Assembly: GCA_009917545.1 (NCBI GenBank)
Contig: QZDW01000007.1
Span: 107,574-171,573 of the forward strand
Origin: a bacterium 1XD42-76
GTDB taxonomy: Bacteria > Bacillota > Clostridia > Lachnospirales > Lachnospiraceae
Direction of reading: 5' to 3'
Length of the DNA: 64,000 nt
Shown one piece after another: positions 16,613-24,804 of the stretch. The notes below the pieces were generated by a model that was not told where the DNA came from, ran no database searches, and was given only the letters and a program-made list of their open reading frames with translations. Both the position numbers and the translations under genes were made by a program. The stretch's first letter is position 1. Every line of letters begins with the position of its first letter.

Positions 16613-17590
16613 ATGTTCAATCTTAGCCTGACCGCCTGCAGCTTTCATCTGCGAAAAACAAATTCAAAAAGAAATACCCAAATTTTCAATTTAAATATGC
16701 CCTTAACTTTACAGAAAAATGATCGAACAGAATGTTATTTTCATGATTTATCAGAAATATTTATACAATTTTTCGAGCGCCATGAAATCCTTGTAAAAGA
16801 TAAAACCAGGCAGCAATCGTTCCGGTGTGAATATAATAAAGAGAACTATTTAGAAACGGATGAGTTCCGGATGTTCTACACCAAAATCCTTTCTGGCATA
16901 TATGGCAGCTCGTCTGACATTGTAGACGGAAGTACTGAGAAGATAAAATACCAAAAGAAATTATCTGATATTGATACAAGGCCGTTCTATTTCATGGTGA
17001 TTTTCCCCAAGGATAACGAGCAGGTGACGGTTCAAAAGGGGTTATTTATTTTTCAAAATGTAGGACAATTTGGTGTAAAAACGATCACTACGAATCTCAT
17101 GCAGGAATTTTTCTCCAATGAATATAAGATCACACTAAGGTGCCATACGATCTCTCCCAGTTTGTTTATCAAAAAAATAATTCGGAAAGACAGTATAAAA
17201 AAATTAGTCATGATTAAAAATATTAAATCTGTTGACAGCGCAGATAATCTCAGTCAGGGATATGGCTCAGAGGTCCGTGAAATCGGCCATCTGTGTTTTT
17301 CTGAGAAAAAGTGGGGCCTTTTGATGGATCAAATCCGCCGTGTGGCAGGCAGCCGCTGCCATTTGTTTGAGTTTGAAGAAATAGAATATGACAACCTGAA
17401 AGTCATTGTTGACATCGGAGGGCGCACCCGGACCATTAATCTGCATAACCTGGAGAACTTAAGTATTATCGAAGCAATCCCTGATGAAATAAAAATGGCT
17501 GACGGACATCCCAATTTATCATTGCTCCTTGAACACTTTACAACCGTAGCAACAGAATATCTGAAGGAAATGGTGCTACATATCGCATAG
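16613..17590 (+). CDS. Unknown 325-residue cytoplasmic protein, candidate defence component
   Basis: I do not recognise the family. The protein has no signal or membrane segment. It opens with NLSLTACSFHLRKTNSK, has a middle motif DIDTRPFYFMVIFPKDNEQV followed by KGLFIFQNVGQFGVKTITTN, and ends with an acidic helix (SLLLEHFTTVATEYLKEMVL). GAGGAGG stands seven bases before ATG 16613; a TTG at 16610 is less likely. Base use is clearly AT-rich compared with flanking genes. A four-helix membrane protein follows 16 bases later. The size and pairing recall two-gene phage defence systems such as Kiwa, but the order is reversed and no shared motif was seen. Confidence 0.75.
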   Translation: MFNLSLTACSFHLRKTNSKRNTQIFNLNMPLTLQKNDRTECYFHDLSEIFIQFFERHEILVKDKTRQQSFRCEYNKENYLETDEFRMFYTKILSGIYGSSSDIVDGSTEKIKYQKKLSDIDTRPFYFMVIFPKDNEQVTVQKGLFIFQNVGQFGVKTITTNLMQEFFSNEYKITLRCHTISPSLFIKKIIRKDSIKKLVMIKNIKSVDSADNLSQGYGSEVREIGHLCFSEKKWGLLMDQIRRVAGSRCHLFEFEEIEYDNLKVIVDIGGRTRTINLHNLENLSIIEAIPDEIKMADGHPNLSLLLEHFTTVATEYLKEMVLHIA

Positions 17591-17606
17591 GCAGGAGGAA
17601 AAGTCT

Positions 17607-18143
17607 GTGAATGTTACATCTGTCGTTTTATTTGTAATTGGAATCGTTTTTTTGGTTTTTAGCTTTTCCTTAAAAATGAGCAATTTTCTTGACGTACGTA
17701 CCATTTTTTCAGAGCATTTGAGCGTGTTTAAGGGGAATCCACTGCAGCTTGTCAGTATTTTCATTGTCCCTGCTTTATTTTCTGTCGGAATTGTAAAAAT
17801 ACGCTGCATAGACAGGGAAATATTAAATAACCTTAACATTGTCCTGTCGATTCTCATCGCAATGTTTTTTTCTACTCTTAGTATCTTATGCGCATTTGCT
17901 GACAAGGACAACAGGAAGCCCATGTATAAACGGCTTTTAAAAGAAACCTTTAATGCAACCATTTTCGAATCAATCCTGTGCCTGCTTTTACTTTTCCTTT
18001 CGTTTGTTACACTGTTTGCCGGGGAGTTTGAGCCGTCACTTTATTTACAGATAGTCAGCGGCTGTATCTATTATTTATCAATCGTGGCTGTGTTAAATAT
18101 CCTGGTAATTATAAAGCGGCTTAAAGTCCTTTTTGATAATTAA
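17607..18143 (+). CDS. Four-helix membrane protein, partner of the unknown 325-residue protein
   Basis: This 178-residue protein starts at GTG 17607 with AGGAGG eight bases upstream. It has four hydrophobic segments: about 5-24 (VVLFVIGIVFLVFSFSL), 48-64, 85-107 and 127-170 (the last a pair), with a charged loop DKDNRKPMYKRLLKET between helices 2/3 and the rest. The C-terminus is cytoplasmic and basic (VIIKRLKVLFDN). It is AT-rich like its partner, and the two form a compact operon with no other genes. A membrane-perturbing effector role is a plausible inference. Confidence 0.75.
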   Translation: MNVTSVVLFVIGIVFLVFSFSLKMSNFLDVRTIFSEHLSVFKGNPLQLVSIFIVPALFSVGIVKIRCIDREILNNLNIVLSILIAMFFSTLSILCAFADKDNRKPMYKRLLKETFNATIFESILCLLLLFLSFVTLFAGEFEPSLYLQIVSGCIYYLSIVAVLNILVIIKRLKVLFDN

Positions 18144-18656
18144 AATTAACGATAATAAAAGACATTGGAGTTCAAGGAAAGGGGACTGAAGGCCTCCTGC
18201 CACTTCAATTTCTGCGATATGTCGGTGAAGTACCGGTGAAAGATCGCAACATCCGCCATGTGGAACAACGGAATCAGATTGCTTACATTCTTTTAATAAA
18301 AGATTTTGAGGTATCATTCTATCACACGCTGCGATAAAATTGATTGGGAAAGTACGGATTTCACCGCTTTTCTTATCCTGTTACAATTTATTTCAGAAAG
18401 CATCAGACACCGTAATTTGCCAGAACATCTCTGTGGCAGATTACGGTTTTTCTGGTGTCAGGAGGAATTGCGAAATGAAAAAGTTCCGCATCAACGCCCG
18501 GTGCAAATCTCTGGATATCTGCTTGGTCTACATCAGGGCATCTGCCATTATAAGGAGTAAATTGCAGTAAAATGGCATTGGCGCCATACCAGCAAAACCA
18601 GCGGGGAACCTGTAAAATCAAGGGAAATCAGAACTTCACAATTTTTTCACAAAGAA
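18144..18656. other. Intergenic stretch without a supported gene
   Basis: About 500 bases separate the AT-rich locus from the hsp20 promoter. A 31-codon frame at 18475-18570 (MKKFRINARCKSLDICLVYI) has AGGAGGAATTGCGAA before it, but nothing supports function. A plus frame around 18160-18336 contains EVPVKDRNIRHVEQRN and could be the tail of a lost gene. Nothing else was recognised. Confidence 0.35.
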
Positions 18657-18699
18657 TTAGCACTCATCTATTGACATTGCTAATAATTAGTGCTATATT
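18657..18699 (+). promoter_or_regulatory. hsp20 promoter with CIRCE-like half sites
   Basis: TTGACA (18671-18676) and TATATT (18694-18699) have perfect 17-base spacing. A full CIRCE left half TTAGCACTC lies at 18657-18665, and a 7-of-9 right half (TAGTGCTAT) overlaps the -10 region at 18688-18696. The gap between halves is 22 bases instead of the usual 9, so this is not a canonical HrcA operator, but heat-shock repression through it is plausible. Confidence 0.6.
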
Positions 18700-18799
18700 T
18701 CATATATAACAAATAGATAAGTTCAAACAGTCATTTTAATAATTGGCTGCACGGATAATTTGTTAAATATATCATATCATATAAACGGAGGAATGATTT

Positions 18800-19249
18800 A
18801 TGTTAATGCCTAGTATTTTTGGAGAAGATTTATTTGATGAGATGATGGGTTTCCCATTTGACAACCGTTTTTTTGCAAGACGGAATCCTGTGTACGGGAA
18901 AGCCGCCACTGCCGTCATGAAAACCGATGTGAAAGACATGGACGGAATGTATGAGATCTCGATGGATCTCCCCGGCTTCAGTAAGGAAAACATCAATGCA
19001 GAGCTGAAAGATGGCTATCTCACAGTCAACGCCACCACGTCTGTGAATCAGGACGACTCAAGCGAGGGACGTTATATCCGTCGTGAACGCTACTGCGGTT
19101 CGATGAGCAGGAGCTTTTATGTCGGTGACGCAGTGAAAAAGGAAGATATCAAGGCCAGATTTGAAAACGGCATCTTAGCCCTTACCATCCCCAAGGTTCC
19201 GGAACAGCCAAAGGTCGAGACCCCGAACTATATCGCGATTGAAGGCTGA
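18800..19249 (+). CDS. Small heat-shock protein, Hsp20/alpha-crystallin family
   Basis: This 149-residue cytoplasmic holdase has a short N-terminal arm (MLMPSIFGEDLFDEMMGFPF) and an alpha-crystallin domain from about 40 to 135 (YEISMDLPGFSKENINAELK to the conserved FENGILALTIPK). The C-terminal tail has only a weak I/V-x-I/V anchor (NYIAIEG). It prevents aggregation of unfolded proteins under stress. GGAGG stands before the ATG. It is a single gene with its own promoter and an HrcA-type half site. Confidence 0.95.
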   Translation: MLMPSIFGEDLFDEMMGFPFDNRFFARRNPVYGKAATAVMKTDVKDMDGMYEISMDLPGFSKENINAELKDGYLTVNATTSVNQDDSSEGRYIRRERYCGSMSRSFYVGDAVKKEDIKARFENGILALTIPKVPEQPKVETPNYIAIEG

Positions 19250-19287
19250 TTTCCTGCACCGGCAGCAATTCTGACGAGCCGGTCTGT

Positions 19288-19390
19288 ACTGTGAAGTCCG
19301 CCGCCGGAAGGCAGCACACATTCACGGATGCCACATGCGCCCGGACTACTTTCATTTATGATGGCACAATTACATGTGGGCGCAGGAAGG
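19288..19390 (+). repeat. Dispersed ~102-base element, copy 2
   Basis: This copy runs from ACTGTGAAGTCC to GGGCGCAGGAAGG. The core reads TTCACGGATGCCACATGCGCC, followed by the arm ACTACTTTCATTTATGATGG. It is followed directly by copy 3, forming a tandem pair downstream of hsp20. Confidence 0.85.
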
Positions 19391-19394
19391 TTTT

Positions 19395-19497
19395 CCGTGA
19401 AAATCTGCTGCTGACAGGCGGCATAGATTCACGGACGCCACATGCGTCGGGCTATTTTCATTCATTGCGGCGCAGATTACCTGTAGGCGCAGGAAGT
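19395..19497 (+). repeat. Dispersed ~102-base element, copy 3
   Basis: This is a more diverged copy (CCGTGAAAATCTGCTGCTGA at the 5' side, core TTCACGGACGCCACATGCG, 3' end GGCGCAGGAAG). It shares the ACGG core variant with copy 2, which suggests a local duplication. Confidence 0.8.
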
Positions 19498-19537
19498 CTA
19501 CCTGTGTTTTTTGACGAATATGATTGAAAATCAACTG

Positions 19538-19576
19538 AAAATTGCCAGCCCTATCGAAAACAGGGCTGGCAATTTT
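19538..19576. terminator. Strong bidirectional hairpin terminator
   Basis: AAAATTGCCAGCCCT (19538-19552) and AGGGCTGGCAATTTT (19562-19576) pair perfectly over 15 bases with a nine-base loop, ending in T runs on both strands. It separates the plus-strand hsp20 side from the minus-strand reductase gene. Confidence 0.85.
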
Positions 19577-19589
19577 CATACGTGTGGTT

Positions 19590-19690
19590 ACTATGAAAGT
19601 CCGTCGCGCAGGCGATCTAAGTTCAGGGATGCCACATGCGCCGGACTACTTTCATTCATAGTGGCGCGCTTACCTGGGGGCGCAGGAAGG
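19590..19690 (+). repeat. Dispersed ~102-base element, copy 4
   Basis: This is a complete copy: ACTATGAAAGTCC, inner hairpin, TTCAGGGATGCCACATGCG, ACTACTTTCATTCATAGTGG, and the closing stem GCGC with GGCGCAGGAAGG. The outer arms ACTATGA-AAGT and ACTTTCATTCATAGT are complementary apart from a small bulge. Confidence 0.88.
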
Positions 19691-19774
19691 CTGCTATTTC
19701 CCTCTGACGCACCAGCACTAGAAAGGACCAATATTCGCCGCCTGCGGCATCTTTTCCCGGAGCCTTTTAGATCC

Positions 19775-20812
19775 TTAGAAATTATCTGCTGTCATTTCCT
19801 TCCCCGCGAGCACTTCCTCATAATCCTTGAGGTTTCTCAAAAGTAACTCCGGCGTATTCAATCCATACGGACATTTTGACATACAACTGTTGCAGTGCAG
19901 GCAGTCCTTGATCTTCATCATCTTTGCCTGTCCTGCCTCAGACAGGTGGCCTGCGGACGGAGAACGGCGCAGAAGCAGAGACATTCTTGCGCAGTTATTG
20001 ATCTCAATTCCAACCGGACATGGCATACAGTATCCACAGCCACGGCAGAAGCTGCCATAGAGCTGCTTTCTGTCCTTTTCGATCAGCTCTGAGAGTTCTT
20101 TCGTCATCACCGGCGGATTCTCAACATAACTTAAGAACTCCTCCAGTTCATGTTCGCGCTGAACCCCCCAGATCGGCAGTACATTCTCATACTGTGCCTC
20201 AAAAGCATAGGCTGCCGCGGAATTTGTAATCAGACCGCCCGACAGGGCCTTCATGGCAATAAATCCGACATGGTTGTCGGCACATGCCTTAACCAGCTCG
20301 ATATCCTTGTCACTGCACAGATAGCAGAACGGGAACTGGAGCGTATCGTAAAGCCCGGAGGCAACGGCTTCATTCGCCACGGACAGGCGGTGGTTCGTGA
20401 TACCGATAAAACGGATCTTCCCCTGCTCCTTTGCCTTTAACGCTGCGTCATAGATCCCGCTCTCATCACCTGGTTTCGGACAGAAAGCCGGATTATGGAA
20501 CTGATAGACGTCCACATGGTCTGTCTTTAGCAGGGAAAGACTCGTCTCCAGATCCTTCCAGAAGTCCTCAGCCGTCACGGCTGCCGTCTTGGTGGTGATG
20601 TAGATGTGGTTTCTGAGATCGCTCATCGCGTATCCGATCTTTTCCTCACTGTCCGAATAGGCGCGGGCTGTATCAAAGAGCGTAATGCCGCCCTCATATG
20701 CACGCCGCAGAAGCTTTGCTGCCTCATCCTTCGTGATTCTCTGAATCGGCAGAGCACCGAATCCGTTTTTGTTGACTGTAATCCCGGTCCTTCCAAGTGT
20801 TACTGTTGTCAT
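19775..20812 (-). CDS. Aldo/keto reductase with C-terminal 4Fe-4S domain
   Basis: This is a 345-residue cytoplasmic oxidoreductase. The barrel starts MTTVTLGRTGITVNKNGFGA, and the AKR tetrad can be read as Asp47, Tyr52 (DTARAYSDSE), Lys75 (ITTKTA) and His106 (YQFHNP). After residue 250 come two ferredoxin-like cysteine sets, CRGCGYCMPCPVG and CLHCNSCMSKCPYG, as in clostridial Fe-S AKRs that couple substrate reduction to ferredoxin. The start is 19 bases from a possible TATAAT at about 20853 on the minus strand. It is a single gene. Substrate unknown. Confidence 0.92.
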   Translation of the reverse strand: MTTVTLGRTGITVNKNGFGALPIQRITKDEAAKLLRRAYEGGITLFDTARAYSDSEEKIGYAMSDLRNHIYITTKTAAVTAEDFWKDLETSLSLLKTDHVDVYQFHNPAFCPKPGDESGIYDAALKAKEQGKIRFIGITNHRLSVANEAVASGLYDTLQFPFCYLCSDKDIELVKACADNHVGFIAMKALSGGLITNSAAAYAFEAQYENVLPIWGVQREHELEEFLSYVENPPVMTKELSELIEKDRKQLYGSFCRGCGYCMPCPVGIEINNCARMSLLLRRSPSAGHLSEAGQAKMMKIKDCLHCNSCMSKCPYGLNTPELLLRNLKDYEEVLAGKEMTADNF

Positions 20813-21006
20813 TTTCCTGTACCCCTTTCTTTATTTCAGGCAGCATTATACTGCACGATAGCTCTTCTCTTTGGGCTGTTGCAAGATTCTCCATTCTTTT
20901 TCCGGGATAATCCGGACTGGCGCAGGGCCCCCTGTTCTCTCCTCCAGGAGGACGCAGACGCAGGATGCCTGCTCTCCCCGGGCTGGCCCCCTATGCCCCG
21001 CTCCCT

Positions 21007-21204
21007 TTACCTGTTGCGTTTCGCGTCCAGCATTTCTTTCAGTGCCTCGTCGCTCTCGTCAATCCAGACATCTTCCTCATCGGCGTCAAGTCCCAGAAAA
21101 TGGGCCAGCGTTTCTCCGTCATCGCGAAGATTCCACTCGTCAATATAATCGTCGATCGCTTCAAACTCAATTTCCCCGGACAGATATCTTTCTTTGAATG
21201 TCAT
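21007..21204 (-). CDS. Small acidic conserved-type protein
   Basis: This 65-residue, strongly acidic protein (MTFKERYLSGEIEFEAIDDY to DESDEALKEMLDAKRNR) has no cysteine or membrane segment. Its start lies within the 3' end of the GntR gene, overlapping by 38 bases, and AGGAG is placed before the ATG. The compact helical layout resembles small proteins often found in Lachnospiraceae. I know no function. It is likely translationally coupled to the GntR regulator. Confidence 0.65.
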   Translation of the reverse strand: MTFKERYLSGEIEFEAIDDYIDEWNLRDDGETLAHFLGLDADEEDVWIDESDEALKEMLDAKRNR

Positions 21205-21877
21205 TTCCCTGCTCCTTTAAATTTTTGAGAATCGTGATCTCCTGATTGTCGATATGTTCCCGAATCGCCATTTTTGCCTCCTGCACATGGCGCAGGCTCA
21301 GGGCCTTGATGATGTGGTCATGCTCTACCAGAAGAATCTGGCGCTTGTCCTCATCCTTAATATATTCCAGACGATAGCGGTACATCTGTTCTCTGAGATT
21401 ATTCAGGATCTGCACCAGCTTCTGATTCTTGGTACTGTTATAAATAATCTCATGATAGCTCTCGTCCGTCTGGGCAATCTCCATCACTTCGCCTGTCTGA
21501 ATCGCCTTCGCGAACCGCTCTTCCGTCTTTTTTAACTCTGATAGCTCTTCCTCTGTCATGCGCTGGCAGGCCAGATCAATCGCCAGCTCTTCTAAAGAAC
21601 GCCGGACCTCCAGAACATCACGCAGATTATTCTCGGAAATCTTTGCAACCTCTGCGCCCTTTCTGGGAATCATGAGTACCAGACCCTCTAATTCCAACTT
21701 TCTGATCGCCTCACGGATTGGTGTACGGCTCACGCCCAGGCGTTCCGCAAGCTGAATCTCCATCAGCCGTTCCCCTGGCTCCAGCTCGCCTTTCAGTATC
21801 GCCTGGCGCAGAGTCTTGAATACAACGTCACGCAGAGGAAGATATTCGTCCATATTTACCCGAAAATCATTTTTCAT
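21167..21877 (-). CDS. GntR-family regulator, FadR/FCD subfamily
   Basis: This is a 236-residue regulator. The winged helix at about 15-80 contains ILKGELEPGERLMEIQLAER and GVSRTPIREAIRKLELEG, followed by an all-helical FCD effector domain (EVRRSLEELAIDLACQRM; ESYHEIIYNSTKNQKL with metal-binding His candidates; LRHVQEAKMAIREHI). Such proteins usually respond to a carboxylic acid or sugar acid. It overlaps the end of ispE by 11 bases, so it is in the ispE transcript. Palindromic GTAC-type sites upstream of ispE suggest autoregulation. Confidence 0.92.
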   Translation of the reverse strand: MKNDFRVNMDEYLPLRDVVFKTLRQAILKGELEPGERLMEIQLAERLGVSRTPIREAIRKLELEGLVLMIPRKGAEVAKISENNLRDVLEVRRSLEELAIDLACQRMTEEELSELKKTEERFAKAIQTGEVMEIAQTDESYHEIIYNSTKNQKLVQILNNLREQMYRYRLEYIKDEDKRQILLVEHDHIIKALSLRHVQEAKMAIREHIDNQEITILKNLKEQGNDIQRKISVRGN

Positions 21878-22790
21878 GACATTTCTCCCTCTGTCCGTCC
21901 AGTTTTCTGTTATTAAAAAATCCGGTCAAAAATACCTGGCGCGTCAGGCGCGGCCCGCATTCTTCCTTCAGGAAACGGCAGGCCTCCGCCGCCTTTTCTC
22001 TATCCTTGTAAATGCCGAATACGGTTGGCCCGCTGCCGCTCATAAGCGCTCCCTCGGCCCCGTGCTCCATCAAAAGTCTCTTGATCGTTGTAATCTCCGG
22101 ATGGGATATGGCAGTTACTGTCTCCAGCACATTTCCAAGCCGCCCGATCACCCCGTCCAAATCCTGTTCCTCAATCGCCCTGCACATACCATCAATATCC
22201 GGATGCTGCTCCGGCTTTAATGCATCCGCCCGAAGCTGCCCGTACACCTCTTTGGTGGATACTGAGATCTGCGGCTTCACGAGCACGATATGGCATACCG
22301 GAGCGGGGGAAAGCCGCGTCAGCTTTTCGCCGATGCCCTCTGCAAGCGCAGTACCGCGCATAATACAGTAGGGCACATCAGCCCCCAGGGGTACGCCCCG
22401 CTTCATCAGCTCCCGCTTTGAAAGCCCCAGGCGGAACATACGATTCATTCCAACCAGTACGGCCGCTGCGTCTGTACTGCCTCCGGCCATGCCGGCCGCT
22501 ACAGGAATCATTTTTCTGATTTTGATATCCAGTCCGTCCCGGATCCCAAACTCATCAATCAGCTTCTGTGCTGCGCGGTATGCCAGGTTTTCTTTCCCGT
22601 TCGGTACATAGGGTAAATTCGTTTCCACATAAAGCCCCGGCTTGTCCGTACGTTCCATCACTATCTTATCATACAGGCTGACAGTCTGCATGACCATCTT
22701 CACCTCATGATAGCCGTCCTCACGCTTCCTTATTACATCCAGTCCCAGATTAATCTTCCCATAGGCCTTTAATTCCATCCGGTCTGTCAT
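21867..22790 (-). CDS. ispE: 4-diphosphocytidyl-2-C-methyl-D-erythritol kinase
   Basis: This 307-residue GHMP kinase phosphorylates CDP-methylerythritol in the MEP route to isoprenoids. Visible motifs are KINLGLDVIRKREDGYHEV (substrate pocket), the glycine-rich IPVAAGMAGGSTDAAAVLVG (ATP loop) near residue 95, and LMSGSGPTVFGIY near residue 260. An upstream in-frame ATG at 22850 has no ribosome site. GAGGTGG precedes ATG 22790, and an alternative Met lies four codons downstream. The gene heads an operon with the GntR regulator. Confidence 0.95.
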   Translation of the reverse strand: MTDRMELKAYGKINLGLDVIRKREDGYHEVKMVMQTVSLYDKIVMERTDKPGLYVETNLPYVPNGKENLAYRAAQKLIDEFGIRDGLDIKIRKMIPVAAGMAGGSTDAAAVLVGMNRMFRLGLSKRELMKRGVPLGADVPYCIMRGTALAEGIGEKLTRLSPAPVCHIVLVKPQISVSTKEVYGQLRADALKPEQHPDIDGMCRAIEEQDLDGVIGRLGNVLETVTAISHPEITTIKRLLMEHGAEGALMSGSGPTVFGIYKDREKAAEACRFLKEECGPRLTRQVFLTGFFNNRKLDGQREKCHEK

Positions 22791-22813
22791 AATCCACCTC
22801 GTCTCATTGTTTC

Positions 22814-22850
22814 TTGTATACAATGTATAGTGTACAGGATAACCGTACAC
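22814..22850 (-). promoter_or_regulatory. Promoter/operator cluster upstream of ispE-gntR
   Basis: TTGTATACAA (22814-22823), TGTACA (22831-22836) and CCGTACAC (22843-22850) are repeated sites with a GTAC or GTATAC core, as bound by FCD-type GntR regulators. On the minus strand, TTGAAA at about 22853-22858 and TACACT lie 17 bases apart and overlap them. Autoregulation by the downstream GntR protein is inferred. Confidence 0.45.
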
Positions 22851-22915
22851 TTTTCAACCCTTTTGCTTCTATTCTCAAAAAATTGTGAGGCGGATTACGA
22901 CAGACCGGAACAGTT

Positions 22916-23017
22916 ACTGTGAACATCCGCCGCCGACAGGCGGAATAGATTCAGGGATGCCAAATGTGCCTGACTACTTTCATTCATGACGGCGCCTCAC
23001 CTGTGGGCGCAGGAAGG
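22916..23017 (+). repeat. Dispersed ~102-base element, copy 5
   Basis: This is a complete copy starting ACTGTGAACATCCGCCG, with inner hairpin CCGCCGACAGGCGG, core TTCAGGGATGCCAAATGTGCC and closing stem GCGCC TCACCTGTG GGCGC. Copy 6 follows after three bases. Confidence 0.88.
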
Positions 23018-23020
23018 TTT

Positions 23021-23122
23021 ACTATGAAAGTCCATCGCCGCAGGCGATCTGAGTTCAGGGATGCCAAATGCACCTGAACTACTTTCATTCATGGTGGTGC
23101 GCCCAACTGTGGCGCAGGGAGG
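23021..23122 (+). repeat. Dispersed ~102-base element, copy 6
   Basis: This is a complete copy starting ACTATGAAAGTCC, with inner hairpin ATCGCC GCA GGCGAT and core TTCAGGGATGCCAAATGC. The closing stem GTGC/GCGC shows a wobble relative to other copies. Confidence 0.88.
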
Positions 23123-23151
23123 TTGCCAGTTGACAACAAGACCTGGACACG

Positions 23152-23871
23152 TCAGTCCCTCTCTTTCTTTCCCTCAATCCGCTCAAAGCCGAGCACTGCC
23201 GCCATTTTCTGCGACGGCAGATTCCCCCTCGCAATCCGTAAAAGCAGGCAGCCGGCTTCCAGCTCCCGGGAAGCATATTCCATCACAGCCAGACACGCTT
23301 CCTTTGCATATCCTCTCTGCCGGTACTCCGGAAATGTAAAATAGCCCATTTCCAGTATTACCTCCTCACAGCCTCTGCACAGCCGCTTCTGATACCACTC
23401 CTCATCTTCTGCCCTGCTCTCCTGCGGTACTGTCACCCCGGCCAAACCAACCAGACTGCCATTCTGCCGATTCGTGACAGCCCAGATACCAAAACCGAAA
23501 ACAGGATACTGATGCCGGATATATGCCTCCACTGCCTCCCTGCTGCCAAAACCATTCCCGGCCTTCCCCTGAACAATCTGCCTGATATCCCCCTGACAGA
23601 TTTCTCTGACTGCAAGCCGCTCTGTCTCACAGATCGTCCACGGGAGCCCCAGCCGGCGTCTGACGACACGTTCCAGAAACGGTTCGTCCACATCATCTGC
23701 ATGTTCGACCAGAAAATCTGCCGGCCCGCACTCCCTGTCCGGGGCATTCGGATCCCATAAGCCAATGATGGCCCTCCCGGCCGCATCTGCTGCCAGGAGA
23801 GCCTCTCTCTCATCTGAAATCAATACGGAATATTCGTCGTTACCTACCCGTACATATCTAACCTGCTGCAT
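23152..23871 (-). CDS. GNAT-family acetyltransferase with extra N-terminal domain
   Basis: This is a 239-residue protein. The C-terminal 150 residues form a RimJ/RimL-like GNAT domain, from ICETERLAVREICQGD to VLGFERIEGKK, with the acetyl-CoA loop YRQRGYAKEACLAV near residue 193. The first 80 residues (YVRVGNDEYSVLISDEREAL; ADAAGRAIIGLWDP) form a separate domain with HAD-like or TrmB-like appearance that I cannot name. Substrate unknown. It is a single gene between two repeat-bearing gaps. Confidence 0.85.
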   Translation of the reverse strand: MQQVRYVRVGNDEYSVLISDEREALLAADAAGRAIIGLWDPNAPDRECGPADFLVEHADDVDEPFLERVVRRRLGLPWTICETERLAVREICQGDIRQIVQGKAGNGFGSREAVEAYIRHQYPVFGFGIWAVTNRQNGSLVGLAGVTVPQESRAEDEEWYQKRLCRGCEEVILEMGYFTFPEYRQRGYAKEACLAVMEYASRELEAGCLLLRIARGNLPSQKMAAVLGFERIEGKKERD

Positions 23872-24065
23872 CGTTTAACCAGTCCTCCGGAATCTTCCTG
23901 TTCCTGGCGCTGCATTTCCATTCGTCTCCTCAGAATGTTTTCCCGGCTCCAGAACGACATCCCGATTCGCTCTCCGGGCATGTCCCCAGACACACTTCCG
24001 GCTCCGGGCATCTCCTTTGGGCACGTCCCCGGGATACCATCCTGCTTCCATATGTCCTGATCCAG

Positions 24066-24593
24066 TCAATCCTCCGGGCACGTCTCCGGTTCCGGATATT
24101 CTACATCAAATGTCTCCGCCGTAATCGACTGAATCATCTGCTTTTTCATGGGTTTATCGCTGAAATCTGTGCGCACACCAGCAATTTTATTGACTATATC
24201 CATACCCTCAATCACCTGGCCGAACGCTGCATACTGCCCGTCCAGATGAGGAGCCGCCTTATGCATAATAAAAAACTGGGAACCGGCAGAATCCGGATCC
24301 ATCGCACGGGCCATCGAGAGGACGCCCTCTGTATGCGCCAGATCATTCTGAAACCCGTTGGCAGAGAACTCACCTTTAATATGATAGCCGGGGCCTCCCA
24401 TACCACTTCCCTCGGGACAGCCGCCCTGCAGCATAAAGCCCTCAATGACCCGGTGGAAGATCAGACCATTATAGAATCCCTTACGCACCAGGCTTAGAAA
24501 ATTGTTGACCGTATTCGGAGCCACCTCCGGATACAGCTCTGCCTTTATCACATCGCCGTTCTCCATTTCAATCTTGATAATCGGATTTTTCAT
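24066..24593 (-). CDS. Peptidyl-prolyl cis-trans isomerase, cyclophilin type
   Basis: This 175-residue cytoplasmic cyclophilin catalyses proline isomerisation in protein folding. The active-site segment FHRVIEGFMLQGGCPEG holds the catalytic Arg and Phe, followed by AHTEGVLSMARAMDPDSAGS, QFFIMHKAAPHLDGQYAAFG and the Trp position replaced by His (PHLDGQ). No signal peptide is seen. The C-terminus has a short acidic extension (EYPEPETCPED). It is a single gene with AGGAG near its ATG. Confidence 0.93.
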   Translation of the reverse strand: MKNPIIKIEMENGDVIKAELYPEVAPNTVNNFLSLVRKGFYNGLIFHRVIEGFMLQGGCPEGSGMGGPGYHIKGEFSANGFQNDLAHTEGVLSMARAMDPDSAGSQFFIMHKAAPHLDGQYAAFGQVIEGMDIVNKIAGVRTDFSDKPMKKQMIQSITAETFDVEYPEPETCPED

Positions 24594-24804
24594 TCACACT
24601 CTCTCCTTAATATAAAATTTCCTGCGCTGGCCTGCAAACTTCCCCCTGACCTGCGTCCCTTTCCCCCACCACAGCCCGCCTCTGGGGAGAAACGCTGCTG
24701 CATACGGCATAGCGAACGTGCAGGCCAATTTGGACAGCCGCTTCTTTCCCTTATTATACAAAAGCACAGAGAGGATGTCCACCTATTTCTCCGGTATAAA
24801 CGTT
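24594..24804. other. Gap without a supported gene
   Basis: A 62-codon minus frame at 24594-24782 has an unlikely composition. No RNA or terminator was recognised before the repeat copy at 24805. Confidence 0.4.

Noticed and set aside
16613..18143. Assigning the two-gene locus to Kiwa
   Set aside because: Only the sizes and the four-helix partner are similar. The gene order is reversed and no DUF4868-type motif was seen.
23875..24081. 68-codon minus frame between acetyltransferase and cyclophilin
   Set aside because: Composition is unlikely for a protein and there is no ribosome site.
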